The notes: generated by a model not told the origin, from the sequence alone. Counted from the first letter of the stretch, positions 11,067 through 18,602 are shown. The stretch is 36,582 nucleotides of DNA from Parcubacteria group bacterium ADurb.Bin192 (GCA_002070095.1 MWCR01000014.1:1-36582); one strand, 5' to 3'. Numbers and translations are program-made.

Positions 11067-12563
11067 ATGAAATTCAACAAAACACTGCTCATCGCCTTGT
11101 TTTTGGCTATAGGCTTGCTCAACGCCGGCAGAGCACAGGCTCTTACCTTTTATCAATTCAGTTTTATCAAATTGCTCCCCGGTTTGAATCTGAATATCTC
11201 CATGATACCCAGGACCATCTTAACCAAAATGAGCTTTGGTTATAACTTAACCTCTTCCAGATGGTGCCAGGACAGCACCGTGGAGTGCAAACAGGAGTTG
11301 AATTTAAGCAACAACCGTTGTGACACGACTTACAGCCTATGTGTTTCCATGCAACAAGGCACGGAAGCCGGTTGCCAATATGTTAAGGAGAAGTGCTTGG
11401 CTAATAATCAAAAGGTATATGATGAATGTGTTAAAAGGTACGTAAGCAATGAAAATAGATGCTGGTTGACTTTGCCGGCCAAGACTTGTGATGATTCGGA
11501 TACCAAGGCTTGCAACACAGTCACCGGCGCTCCGGGCACGCAAACTGCGGATTATTGCAACACAGTCACCGGAGAATGGGTTTGGAGTGAATGTGTAGCC
11601 AATCCTCCGCCCCCGCCTCCACCACCACCTCCTCCTCCGCCTTCAAATAACTGTGTGCCCTTGTCACCGGAAACTCAAACTTTAAGCTGTCCGTCCGGCC
11701 AAACCGGCAGTATCACCCAGCAAAGAACATCTTCCTGCCCGGGTCCGGCCTGGAGCGCCTGGACGACTGTCAGTAATACTTGCGCCTCTCCCGGGTCAAG
11801 CTGTCCGGCTTTAGATCCTGACTGGCGCGTTTGTCAAATGCCTCCCGATGGATTAGGCGTGGGTCGTTGGGGCAGGGAATATGTTGATTATTGCAATGAA
11901 CAGACCGGTGAGTGGGTGTGGCGGCCATGCAATGTTTATCCGGCTTTGCAGCCTGTTTGTACGTCATTCACCTATTCGGCTTGGAGCGCTTGTTCCAGTG
12001 GCGAGCAAACCCGATCTATTACTGCCAGGGAACCATATGGTTGCGCAGGAGGTGATCCTGTGACCTTGCAAAGCTGTACCGTGCCATGCCAAGGCACGGC
12101 ACCGAGTTGCGGTTTGGGTTATGTGGGTTCGTATGTGTGTCAAAATGGCACTTGGGTAAATCAGTGCCAGGTAGCTTGTTCACAGCCTCCGCCGGCCTGC
12201 GCCACGGGTTGGACGGGCAGCTATAGCTGTATGCCTACATCAGGTGGGTATGTATGGATGAATACTTGCGTCCCATCAGGCACGCCTGGTTGTATGAAGG
12301 GAGTAGCCTATATACAGAGCGGGGCGGATATATGGGTTAAATGTGTGGGAGGTGGTTATACGGTCAATGGGATAACCTGCTACTTGAATGATTGCGGACC
12401 GTATCAGCCTTATAATAAATGGACAAGTCTCACTTCCTTGTCAGATTATATCGATGCCATCCTGATACCAGGCCGTAAAACCTATATCAATTCCAATAGC
12501 TGTACAGCGACCGATCATGTTTACTCTCAGACGCGCGTGGATGGAGTGGTCTGTCAGCCTTAA
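11067..12563 (+). CDS. Secreted cysteine-rich protein with proline linker and TSP1-like segments
   Basis: The ATG at 11067 is chosen over an in-frame TTG at 11046 because it starts directly with a clean Sec signal peptide (MKFNKTLLIALFLAIGLLNA, cleavage probably after GRAQA). The mature part has paired cysteines, then a run of 13 prolines (about 11610-11644) acting as a linker. After that come segments resembling thrombospondin type 1 repeats: PAWSAWTTVSNTC, and YSAWSACSSGEQTRSI followed by spaced cysteines. A short element, DYCNxxTGEWVWxxC, occurs twice, on either side of the proline run. Two further modules of the form G-[YW]-x-GSYxC end in a tryptophan/asparagine and cysteine. It follows the giant protein gene in the same direction and is probably co-transcribed with it, so the two may act together at the cell surface. 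No catalytic motif is visible and the function is unknown. Confidence 0.8.
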   Translation: MKFNKTLLIALFLAIGLLNAGRAQALTFYQFSFIKLLPGLNLNISMIPRTILTKMSFGYNLTSSRWCQDSTVECKQELNLSNNRCDTTYSLCVSMQQGTEAGCQYVKEKCLANNQKVYDECVKRYVSNENRCWLTLPAKTCDDSDTKACNTVTGAPGTQTADYCNTVTGEWVWSECVANPPPPPPPPPPPPPSNNCVPLSPETQTLSCPSGQTGSITQQRTSSCPGPAWSAWTTVSNTCASPGSSCPALDPDWRVCQMPPDGLGVGRWGREYVDYCNEQTGEWVWRPCNVYPALQPVCTSFTYSAWSACSSGEQTRSITAREPYGCAGGDPVTLQSCTVPCQGTAPSCGLGYVGSYVCQNGTWVNQCQVACSQPPPACATGWTGSYSCMPTSGGYVWMNTCVPSGTPGCMKGVAYIQSGADIWVKCVGGGYTVNGITCYLNDCGPYQPYNKWTSLTSLSDYIDAILIPGRKTYINSNSCTATDHVYSQTRVDGVVCQP

Positions 12564-12582
12564 TGGGAACTGAAAACGACTA

Positions 12583-12611
12583 TTGACTAGCTCTTAAGAG
12601 CTATGTATGAT
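12583..12611 (+). promoter_or_regulatory. nusA promoter with a palindrome in the spacer
   Basis: TTGACT at 12583-12588 and TATGAT at 12606-12611 are separated by 17 bp, matching a sigma70-type promoter. A perfect 16-bp palindrome, TAGCTCTTAAGAGCTA, occupies 12588-12603 and so fills most of the space between the two boxes, a typical position for a repressor site. A second -10-like box (TATAAA, 12660-12665) lies only 7 nt before the nusA ATG and could give a leaderless transcript. Confidence 0.6.
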
Positions 12612-12612
12612 A

Positions 12613-12651
12613 AACAAGTTGACTCGTTCTGGATGAACGGGTCTCTTTGTT
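12613..12651 (+). terminator. Stem-loop between the secreted protein gene and nusA
   Basis: The arms GACTCGTTC (12621-12629) and GAACGGGTC (12635-12643) pair with one G-U and a 5-nt loop; outer AACAA/TTGTT (12613-12617 and 12647-12651) extends the stem across an internal loop. It lies just downstream of the predicted nusA promoter start, so it may be the upstream gene's terminator, a nusA leader hairpin, or both. Confidence 0.4.
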
Positions 12652-12672
12652 AAATAATGTATAAATTTAAGT

Positions 12673-14145
12673 ATGGCATCACAAATAAGCCAGGCTATTA
12701 AGGCCATCTGTGACGAAAAATTGTTATCCGAAGATGCGGTGCTGGAAGCGGTCGAAGCCTCTTTGGCGGCGGCTTACCGCAAAGATTTTGGTAATCGCAA
12801 TCAAAACATCAAATGTCAATTTGATCCCGAGCAGTACGATGGAGCTACGGCCGGTATCCGTATTTTTGACGCTAAAGAAGTGGTGGCCGACATGGAACTG
12901 CCGGATGATTATTTCGAAAAATTCGAGGCGGCTCATGGCGGCAAAAAAGACAAACAAGCACAACCTGTCACCAAAGAAACAGACAAGCCGGCCAGTCCCA
13001 CTGAAAGCCCCCTTGCAGCGCCCCTCGTAGCTTCAGAGCGAAGTGGGGATAAAGGGGGAACCGAAGGGGGATTGGAAACCGAAGAAGAATTTGTTTTCAA
13101 TCCCAAGACCATGATTATGTTGTCGGACGCGCGCGATATCAAACCTGACGCGCAAATCGGAGAAGAGATTAGGGTGGAATTGAATATCCCGGCTGCTTTT
13201 GGACGCATGGCCGCGCAAACAGCCAAGCAAGTTATTATGCAGAAGCTGCGCGAAGCCGAGCGCAATGTTATTTATCAAGATTTCAAAGAACGTGAAGGTG
13301 AGCTTATGAACGTCACTGTCCAGCGCCGCGAAGGCCGGGTGGTTCTGATTGATTTGGGCCGGGCCACGGGCGTTATTCTGCCCGAAGATCAGATAGACAA
13401 TGAACGTTATTTTCCTGGCACACGCATCAAGGCTATATTGCGCGAAGTGACTTTAACCAATAAAGGTCCGGAAATTCGTTTGTCGCGTTCCAGCCCGGGC
13501 TTGGTGGCCGCTTTGTTCGCGCAAGAAATTCCCGAGGTGGCTAACGGTGTCGTGGAAATTAAAGACATTGCCCGCGAAGCCGGTTCTCGCACCAAAGTGG
13601 CCGTGGCTACCAATGATGAAATGATAGACCCGATCGGTTCGTGTATCGGTCAGCGCGGCACACGCGTGCAGACCATTATTCGTGAATTGGGCGGTGAAAA
13701 AGTGGATGTGGTGTTATGGAGCGACAATGAGGTGGAATATATCGCGGCCGCTTTGAGCCCGGCTAAAATTTCCGATGTGGAGCTTAAGCTGGCTGATCAT
13801 CTGGCGGTCGTGCATGTTACTCCGGATCAGTTGTCTTTGGCCATCGGCAAGGGCGGGCAGAACGTACGCTTGGCGGCCAAGCTGACCGATTGGAAGATAA
13901 CCATTTTGAATCAGGAATTGGGCGAAGTGGTGGCTGACTCTGAAGTGGGCGAGATTGGCGTGACGGTTGATGAAGAATCGGAAAACGCGGTGCCCAAGCC
14001 GGTTGAAGCGGTTGAAGAATCAGCGGAACAGGCGGACGTTGAAGGTGTTAAGGAACCGGTGGAGGCTGGAGCAGATGAAAGTGATGATGATAAAACCGAA
14101 CCGGCTGATGATCAAAAAACAGAAGAAGTCACGAAAGCAGAATGA
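12673..14145 (+). CDS. nusA: Transcription termination/antitermination factor NusA
   Basis: NusA binds RNA polymerase and nascent RNA and modulates pausing, termination and antitermination. The 490-residue protein has the RNA-polymerase-binding N-terminal domain (1 to about 90 and 135-200), an S1 domain (about 205-275: GELMNVTVQRREGRVVLIDLG) and two KH domains (IGSCIGQRGTRVQTI; then LSLAIGKGGQNVRLAAKL). The tail from about 425 is strongly acidic, as in many NusA proteins. An odd proline/glycine-rich insertion interrupts the N-terminal domain at about residues 95-138, and its DNA resembles an intergenic palindromic repeat. The usual neighbours rimP and infB are absent; the gene is followed by yidC. 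There is no SD; a TATAAA box ends 7 nt before ATG. Confidence 0.97.
   Translation: MASQISQAIKAICDEKLLSEDAVLEAVEASLAAAYRKDFGNRNQNIKCQFDPEQYDGATAGIRIFDAKEVVADMELPDDYFEKFEAAHGGKKDKQAQPVTKETDKPASPTESPLAAPLVASERSGDKGGTEGGLETEEEFVFNPKTMIMLSDARDIKPDAQIGEEIRVELNIPAAFGRMAAQTAKQVIMQKLREAERNVIYQDFKEREGELMNVTVQRREGRVVLIDLGRATGVILPEDQIDNERYFPGTRIKAILREVTLTNKGPEIRLSRSSPGLVAALFAQEIPEVANGVVEIKDIAREAGSRTKVAVATNDEMIDPIGSCIGQRGTRVQTIIRELGGEKVDVVLWSDNEVEYIAAALSPAKISDVELKLADHLAVVHVTPDQLSLAIGKGGQNVRLAAKLTDWKITILNQELGEVVADSEVGEIGVTVDEESENAVPKPVEAVEESAEQADVEGVKEPVEAGADESDDDKTEPADDQKTEEVTKAE
13008..13058. repeat. Repeat-like inverted sequence inside nusA
   Basis: A C-rich arm beginning CCCCCTTGCAGCGCCCC at 13008 faces a G-rich arm ending GGGGATAAAGGGGG at 13058 and pairs imperfectly with it; GAAGGGGG recurs at 13063-13070. 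This composition differs from the surrounding nusA coding sequence but resembles the C-run/G-run palindromes seen in bacterial intergenic DNA. It is translated in frame as a low-complexity stretch. Confidence 0.45.
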
Positions 14146-14182
14146 TCAAGTCTATCATTCGTAATTTTTAATTTTGAGTTTT

Positions 14183-14956
14183 ATGTTGTGGTTATATAAT
14201 GAACTATTGTTTCGGCCGATTTTGAACCTGTTGATTTGGTTGTATGGCGCTATCCCGGGGAGTGAATTGGGCGTGGCCATCATCGTGCTGACCGTGATCG
14301 TTAAACTGATTTTATATCCGTTTACGGTTTCTCAAATCAAACAACAGCGGGCCTTGCAGCTCATGCAGCCCAAGATGGCGGAAATACGTTCCCGTTTGAA
14401 AAACGACAAAGAAGCGCAAGCTAAGGAGTTGATGGAGTTATACCGCAAAGAGAAAGTTAATCCGGCAGCCTCCTGTCTGCCGTTGTTGATTCAATTGCCG
14501 GTTTTCATCGCTCTGTATCAGGCTTTGTCCGTAGGCTTAAAATCAGAGGCTCTGCCGGCCTTGTATTCTTTTGTACCCAACCCGGGAGTTATTCACGCCA
14601 CCCTTTTCGGTTTGACTGATTTGGCCAACCCCAATCATGTGCTGGCGGCTTTGGCGGCCGGTGTTCAGTTTTGGCAGTCCTGGATGATGATGAAAAAACC
14701 CAGTCCCACTACACCGCCTCCGCCTGAAGTGCAAGGTGATAAAGGAGCTAAAGACGAAGATATGGCGGCCATGGTTAACAAGCAGATGATGTATATCATG
14801 CCCATCATGACCTTGTTCATCGGCATCAAATTGCCCGGAGGCTTGACTCTTTATTGGTTGGTAATGAGCTTGCTGACGGTCGCACAGCAATATTGGATGA
14901 TGCGTCAGCCCATCCCGCCCGCGCCGGAAGCGCATATCACGCCACAAAACACGTAA
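14183..14956 (+). CDS. yidC: Membrane protein insertase YidC/Oxa1
   Basis: YidC inserts and folds proteins in the cytoplasmic membrane. The ATG at 14183 is preferred to an in-frame TTG at 14174 because it begins at the conserved short N-terminus before the first membrane segment. The 257-residue protein is the short form without a periplasmic domain. It has a first hydrophobic segment (ILNLLIWLYGAIPGSELGVA), the cytoplasmic helical hairpin rich in K/Q/R (QIKQQRALQLMQPKMAEIR, then DKEAQAKELMELYRKEKVNP), the typical CLPLLIQLPVFIALYQAL segment and a final hydrophobic pair with GIKLPGGLTLYW. It follows nusA by 37 bp, probably in one operon; the usual rnpA/rpmH/jag neighbours are not here. No SD is visible. 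Confidence 0.95.
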   Translation: MLWLYNELLFRPILNLLIWLYGAIPGSELGVAIIVLTVIVKLILYPFTVSQIKQQRALQLMQPKMAEIRSRLKNDKEAQAKELMELYRKEKVNPAASCLPLLIQLPVFIALYQALSVGLKSEALPALYSFVPNPGVIHATLFGLTDLANPNHVLAALAAGVQFWQSWMMMKKPSPTTPPPPEVQGDKGAKDEDMAAMVNKQMMYIMPIMTLFIGIKLPGGLTLYWLVMSLLTVAQQYWMMRQPIPPAPEAHITPQNT

Positions 14957-15014
14957 CATGTAACACGTAACAACAATTGTTACATGCTATGTGCTACATG
15001 TTACATGCTACATG
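14950..15014. repeat. ACATG/GTAAC-type simple palindromic repeat
   Basis: Interleaved units of the type ACATGTAACACGTAAC and TGCTACATGTTACATG occupy the gap after yidC and fold back on each other. Similar units recur at 22451-22486, 24664-24719, 31222-31300 and 34310-34366. Confidence 0.6.
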
Positions 15015-15018
15015 AAAT

Positions 15019-15327
15019 ATGTTTCGTTTTACTCCCAAATCTCGTTTGATGGCACAAACCAAAAGCGGCCTGGCTTTGGGCAAGGTTTTGGCTATCGAAG
15101 TCGATGAACAGACCGGCAGGATAGTGAATTTTTCGATTTCAGCTCATCGGGCCGTCCCGGCCATCATAGACAAAGTTTTATTGGTTGCCTGGGACCAGGT
15201 GGTGGATTGGAGAGCGGAGGTTTTAATTGTGGCTGACGCCGTGGTCGGTTCGCAGGCCTTGGCTTCTGCCGTCCTGCCCAACCCCGGAACATCCATCCAG
15301 ATGAACAAGGATATCAATCGGTCTTAA
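15019..15327 (+). CDS. PRC-barrel domain protein
   Basis: The 102-residue protein begins MFRFTPKSRLMAQTKSGLAL and continues GKVLAIEVDEQTGRIVNFSI, a PRC-barrel signature: a small beta-barrel found in RNA-processing and photosynthetic proteins and as stand-alone proteins of unknown role. It has no signal peptide or membrane segment. A second in-frame ATG at 15049 is possible, since the barrel begins just after it, but the ATG at 15019 is kept. It sits 9 bp before the next gene and probably shares its transcript. The domain assignment is fairly safe; the cellular role is unknown. Confidence 0.75.
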   Translation: MFRFTPKSRLMAQTKSGLALGKVLAIEVDEQTGRIVNFSISAHRAVPAIIDKVLLVAWDQVVDWRAEVLIVADAVVGSQALASAVLPNPGTSIQMNKDINRS

Positions 15328-15336
15328 ATCGATTTT

Positions 15337-16257
15337 ATGCGTGAGAGTATCATCAGGACGCTCGCTTTGAACGCGGCTTTGGGCTATTCACCCACGCGCG
15401 TGCAATTGTTGTTGGGTCTGGATGTTAAAGACTCGTCAATACCTGTTGATCATAAAATCGTTTTGTCGGTTTTGGATGAGCTGAAACAACAGAATTTGGT
15501 GGTTGAATTTCATGGCAGGCTGGCTTTATTTGATTATCAAGATCAGATAGAAGCAGGCAGGCTGAATGAACTATTTTTTCCGCGTAAATTACGGCGCGCA
15601 CGCTGGACGGCCGGTTACTTGAGCAAATTACCGTGGGTCAGAGCCGTGTCTTTGTGCAATACCACGGCCTTGGGTCAGGCCCGGGACGGGGGAGATTTGG
15701 ATTTTTTGGTCATCGTTAAAGCCGGTACCATCTGGCGTTCGCGTTTTTTTTCAGCTTTACCCTTCGCATTATTAAATGCCAGGCCCGCGGTTTTTGATAA
15801 AAGCAATGCAAAGAAGGATCCGGTTTGTTTATCGTTTTTTGTAACTGATGAAAATTTGAATTTATGGGATTTTAGTTTGCCGGAGGATGATCCGTATTTG
15901 AGACATTGGTTTCTTTCTTTGATGCCGCTTAAAGACGACGGAGTTATGTGTCATTTTTGGGATCAGAATCATGTGTTGCGGCAAAGACATCCTCTGGCCA
16001 AACCCTGGATCGCTTTATCCGGCCATGATTATTCAGCGGGCGGTAAACTCAAATACAGTCTTCAGAATTCTTGGCTTGAAGGTTTTTTAAAACGTTTGCA
16101 GTGGAAGAGATTCCCCAAGGTTATCCGGGAGATGGCCAATCAAGATACGCGTGTGGTCATCAATGACCGGGTATTAAAATTCCATGTTCAGGATCAAAGA
16201 GAAAAGTTCAGACAAGACTATCGGCTTATCTGCCAAAAGTATGGAGTTGATCCCTAA
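15337..16257 (+). CDS. Nucleotidyltransferase-like protein with N-terminal helical domain
   Basis: The 306-residue protein has a helical, winged-helix-like N-terminus (about 1-75) followed by a segment resembling the MNT-type nucleotidyltransferase fold: LCNTTALGQARDGGDLDFLVIV at about 105-126. The DLD pair is the metal-binding Asp-x-Asp of the family. The glycine-serine motif that normally precedes it (SGS) is replaced by CNT, so activity is uncertain. The following IWRSRFFSALPFALLNARP resembles the helix after the active-site strand in related proteins of unknown function. The C-terminal half is basic and rich in aromatic residues. It may be an orphan nucleotidyltransferase or a catalytically weakened relative. 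It ends just before a large repeat cluster. Confidence 0.6.
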   Translation: MRESIIRTLALNAALGYSPTRVQLLLGLDVKDSSIPVDHKIVLSVLDELKQQNLVVEFHGRLALFDYQDQIEAGRLNELFFPRKLRRARWTAGYLSKLPWVRAVSLCNTTALGQARDGGDLDFLVIVKAGTIWRSRFFSALPFALLNARPAVFDKSNAKKDPVCLSFFVTDENLNLWDFSLPEDDPYLRHWFLSLMPLKDDGVMCHFWDQNHVLRQRHPLAKPWIALSGHDYSAGGKLKYSLQNSWLEGFLKRLQWKRFPKVIREMANQDTRVVINDRVLKFHVQDQREKFRQDYRLICQKYGVDP

Positions 16258-16266
16258 CCCCCTCCT

Positions 16267-16332
16267 GTCATTCCCGTGAAAACGGGAATCCACGAAGCTC
16301 ACCCCGCGTCATTCCCATGAAAATGGGAATCC
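16267..16332. repeat. Two copies of the GTCATTCCC hairpin repeat
   Basis: GTCATTCCC at 16267 and again at 16308 each begin a hairpin in which ATTCCC pairs with GGGAAT across a short A-rich loop (25 bp per copy). The first has GTGAAAAC in the loop region, the second ATGAAAAT. The second copy forms the left border of the GIY-YIG nuclease gene. Confidence 0.85.
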
Positions 16333-16349
16333 ATGAGCTGATTGATACC

Positions 16350-16661
16350 ATGAAAACCGCCTACATCTACATCCTGTCATCTAAGAAAAATGGGACATTG
16401 TACATTGGCGTTACCAGTGATCTTCTAAAAAGAGTATATGAACATAAGCATGATTTGGTTGATGGTTTTACTAGTAAATACGGCGTACATGATTTAGTAT
16501 ATTTTGAGCAATGTGATTCCATGTATGCGGCAATTACCAGAGAGAAACAATTAAAAAAGTGGAATCGTGCATGGAAAGTCGAGTTAATCGAGGAGTTTAA
16601 TTCAACATGGGCTGATCTGTTTGATGATTTAGTGACTGGATCCCCGCCTACGCGAGGATGA
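16350..16661 (+). CDS. Small GIY-YIG endonuclease framed by palindromic repeats
   Basis: GIY-YIG domains are single-domain DNA nucleases. This 103-residue protein has the signature as YIYILSSKKNGTLYIGVTSD, the conserved Arg and His of LLKRVYEHK, and REKQLKKWNRAWKVELI with the catalytic-region Glu; it belongs to the small stand-alone URI/YhbQ-like group. The ATG at 16350 is chosen because upstream in-frame ATG codons (from 16317) lie within the left repeat and would add repeat-encoded residues. The C-terminus (GSPPTRG) and stop codon are themselves encoded by the right repeat arm (GGATCCCCGCC... at 16638). The gene therefore sits between the two arms of a repeat that occurs without it in the tandem array downstream. 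This suggests a mobile repeat-nuclease element; an unlinked housekeeping nuclease is the alternative. Confidence 0.88.
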   Translation: MKTAYIYILSSKKNGTLYIGVTSDLLKRVYEHKHDLVDGFTSKYGVHDLVYFEQCDSMYAAITREKQLKKWNRAWKVELIEEFNSTWADLFDDLVTGSPPTRG

Positions 16662-16670
16662 CAACCCTTT

Positions 16671-17120
16671 GTCATTCCCATGAAAATGGGAATCCACGAA
16701 GCTCAAGACATGGATCCCCGCGTTCGCGAGGATGACAAACATCAGTCATTCCCTTTGATCCCTCCGTCACTGCCTTTGACCCTTTCCGTCATTCCCATGA
16801 AAATGGGAATCCACGAAGCTCAAGACATGGATCCCCGCGTTCGCGAGGATGACAAACATCAGTCATTCCCTTTGATCCCTCCGTCACTGCCTTTGACCCT
16901 TTCCGTCATTCCCATGAAAATGGGAATCCACGAAGCTCAAGACATGGATCCCCGCGTTCGCGAGGATGACAAACATCAGTCATTCCCTTTGATCCCTCCG
17001 TCACTGCCTTTGACCCTTTCCGTCATTCCCATGAAAATGGGAATCCACGAAGCTCAAGACATGGATCCCCGCCTACGCGAGGATGACAACCCTTTGTCAT
17101 TCCCTTGAAAAAGGGAATCC
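16671..17120. repeat. 117-bp tandem repeat array
   Basis: Three identical-looking 117-bp units begin at 16671, 16788 and 16905, followed by a fourth, diverged partial unit at 17022 and a final hairpin fragment at 17096-17120. Each unit contains a left hairpin (GTCATTCCCATGAAAATGGG), a spacer, a right hairpin (GGATCCCCGCGTTCGCGAGG followed by ATGAC) and a linker with two further GTCA-type fragments. Because 117 is divisible by three, the array is open in one frame and would encode a spurious 39-residue periodic peptide. This array fills the 494-bp gap between the GIY-YIG gene and the next gene; no gene is seen in it. Confidence 0.92.
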
Positions 17121-17155
17121 ACGGAGCTTCATGCTACAGCGACAAAGAGTAATAT

Positions 17156-18457
17156 ATGCAATTACATCGTAAATTATTCGAAATATCGTGGCGGCTGGCG
17201 CTGTTGTCTTTGCCTTGGCAGACCAGAATTTTTTGGGATGCGCAACTGGCCGGGTGGCCTTGGGAGCAGGGCAGGATCTCTATTTATGCCTCCTGGCTGT
17301 TGGTGACCGCGGCCGTACTTTTGGGTTTAACCCAAAAGCAAAAAGTTTTGCAGACGGATTTTAAACGCACTATTTTTTGGTTTTTGTCGGCTTTGGCCGG
17401 TGTTACTTTGGTGGCCATGCCTTATCCCACAACAGCGGCCATTCAGTGGTGGTTGCAGGTCGTATTATTGCTGACTTTTGGTATAGTTTTGTTTAAAGCA
17501 CGAGTAGGTTTGGACAAAGTCTTTTTTTGGTTTGCGCTTGGCTTGATCCCGCAGGCTTTAATGGGCGTTTGGCAGTTTTTTGGGCAAACGGTTTTTGAAA
17601 GCAGGTGGCTGGGCATGGCCGGGCAAGATCCGGCTTTATTGGGTGTTTCGGTTGTCCAAACTCAAATGGGCAGATATTTAAGAGCGTATGGAGGTTCTCC
17701 GCACCCCAATATTTTTGGCGCTTGGATGAGCTTTGGTTTGTTGCTTGTTTTTTGGCTGGCGTCCATTAAGCGCACGGCGGTAGATCGTTGTCCGGCATGG
17801 TGTTGGCGGCTAATGGGAGGATTGTTTTCCATGGCTCTTTTTTATTCTTTTTCGCGTTCCGCCTGGTTGGCCTTGGCGGCGGGCGGTTTGGTTTTTGCGA
17901 TTTACAGCGGATTAAAAAATGGATTTTGGAAAAATAAATATTTATTACTGCCGGTTATTTTATTGATGATTCTATCTGTCATGCATCATGATTTGGTTTT
18001 TACTCGGCTGGGAAGTTCTAATCAGCGCCTGGAAACCAAGTCTGTTGTGACGCGCATGCAAACCATAAGAGATGGCGTTTTGATTTTTCAGAATAAACTT
18101 TGGTTTGGCACGGGGCCCAATTCAGAATTGCCCGTATTGGCGCGCATAAAACAGATTAATCAAAGTCCGGCGCCTTTGGAAACTACTCACTTGGTCTGGT
18201 TGCTTATATTGGTCAACTATGGGATTGTGGGTGGGTTGTTCGTTTTTGGCTTTGGCTTATTTATATTGAGACGGTTTTTGGATCAATGGAAACACATCTT
18301 GGTTTATGATAAGTCCATGATCATGAGTTTAGGGGCTTGTTTGGTGGTTCTGGGGTCTTTGGATCATCACTTATGGACAACTTGGTCAGGCCAGATAATG
18401 GCCGGTTTATTTTTCATGGCTCTGTTATCCGTCATTTATTCCGAAGAGGTTGAATAG
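17156..18457 (+). CDS. O-antigen ligase/polymerase family membrane protein
   Basis: The 433-residue protein is strongly hydrophobic with about ten or more membrane segments. It has features of the Wzy_C/WaaL family (PF04932): RAYGGSPHPNIFGAWMSFG before a membrane helix, the FSRSAWLALAAG motif, and an extracytoplasmic loop with arginines followed by KLWFGTGPN. Members ligate or polymerise lipid-linked polysaccharide at the outer face of the cytoplasmic membrane. No other glycan genes are nearby, so the substrate (a capsule-like or surface-protein glycan) is unknown. No SD is visible; ATG 17156 directly follows a TAATAT sequence. The assignment to the family is good; ligase versus polymerase cannot be decided. 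Confidence 0.85.
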   Translation: MQLHRKLFEISWRLALLSLPWQTRIFWDAQLAGWPWEQGRISIYASWLLVTAAVLLGLTQKQKVLQTDFKRTIFWFLSALAGVTLVAMPYPTTAAIQWWLQVVLLLTFGIVLFKARVGLDKVFFWFALGLIPQALMGVWQFFGQTVFESRWLGMAGQDPALLGVSVVQTQMGRYLRAYGGSPHPNIFGAWMSFGLLLVFWLASIKRTAVDRCPAWCWRLMGGLFSMALFYSFSRSAWLALAAGGLVFAIYSGLKNGFWKNKYLLLPVILLMILSVMHHDLVFTRLGSSNQRLETKSVVTRMQTIRDGVLIFQNKLWFGTGPNSELPVLARIKQINQSPAPLETTHLVWLLILVNYGIVGGLFVFGFGLFILRRFLDQWKHILVYDKSMIMSLGACLVVLGSLDHHLWTTWSGQIMAGLFFMALLSVIYSEEVE

Positions 18458-18484
18458 GGTCTATTTTTAGCTAAAAACTGACTA

Positions 18485-18578
18485 TTGACGGGTGCTGGAT
18501 TTGTTTATTATTATATTCTCACTTAATTAGCAGATAAAACTCAAGACTGCTAATTGAGAGATCTATTTTATCTATAAT
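18485..18578 (+). promoter_or_regulatory. groES promoter region
   Basis: A -35-like TTGACG is at 18485-18490, with AT-rich -10 candidates at 18506-18517. A better -10 box, TATAAT, lies at 18573-18578, 24 nt before the groES ATG. The CIRCE-like operator sits between them, so it would overlap the start of a transcript from the upstream promoter or the -35 region of the downstream one. Confidence 0.5.
18527..18553. promoter_or_regulatory. CIRCE-like operator (HrcA site)
   Basis: The sequence TTAGCAGAT, nine bases AAAACTCAA, then GACTGCTAA has exactly the 9-9-9 layout of CIRCE (TTAGCACTC-N9-GAGTGCTAA). The outer six bases of the left arm and eight of nine bases of the right arm match the consensus. 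It lies 50 bp before groES, the classic location for heat-shock repression by HrcA. No hrcA gene is in the window. Confidence 0.72.
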
Positions 18579-18602
18579 TCGTTAAATTTTTAATCATTCA
18601 TT

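Noticed and set aside
16680-17108. 142-codon open frame with a 39-residue periodic peptide (MKMGIHEAQDMDPRVREDD...)
   Set aside because: It is the translation of the 117-bp tandem repeat, open only because 117 is a multiple of three; there is no start signal or domain.
16671-17120. Possible CRISPR array
   Set aside because: The units are contiguous 117-bp tandem copies with no variable spacers, and no cas genes are present.
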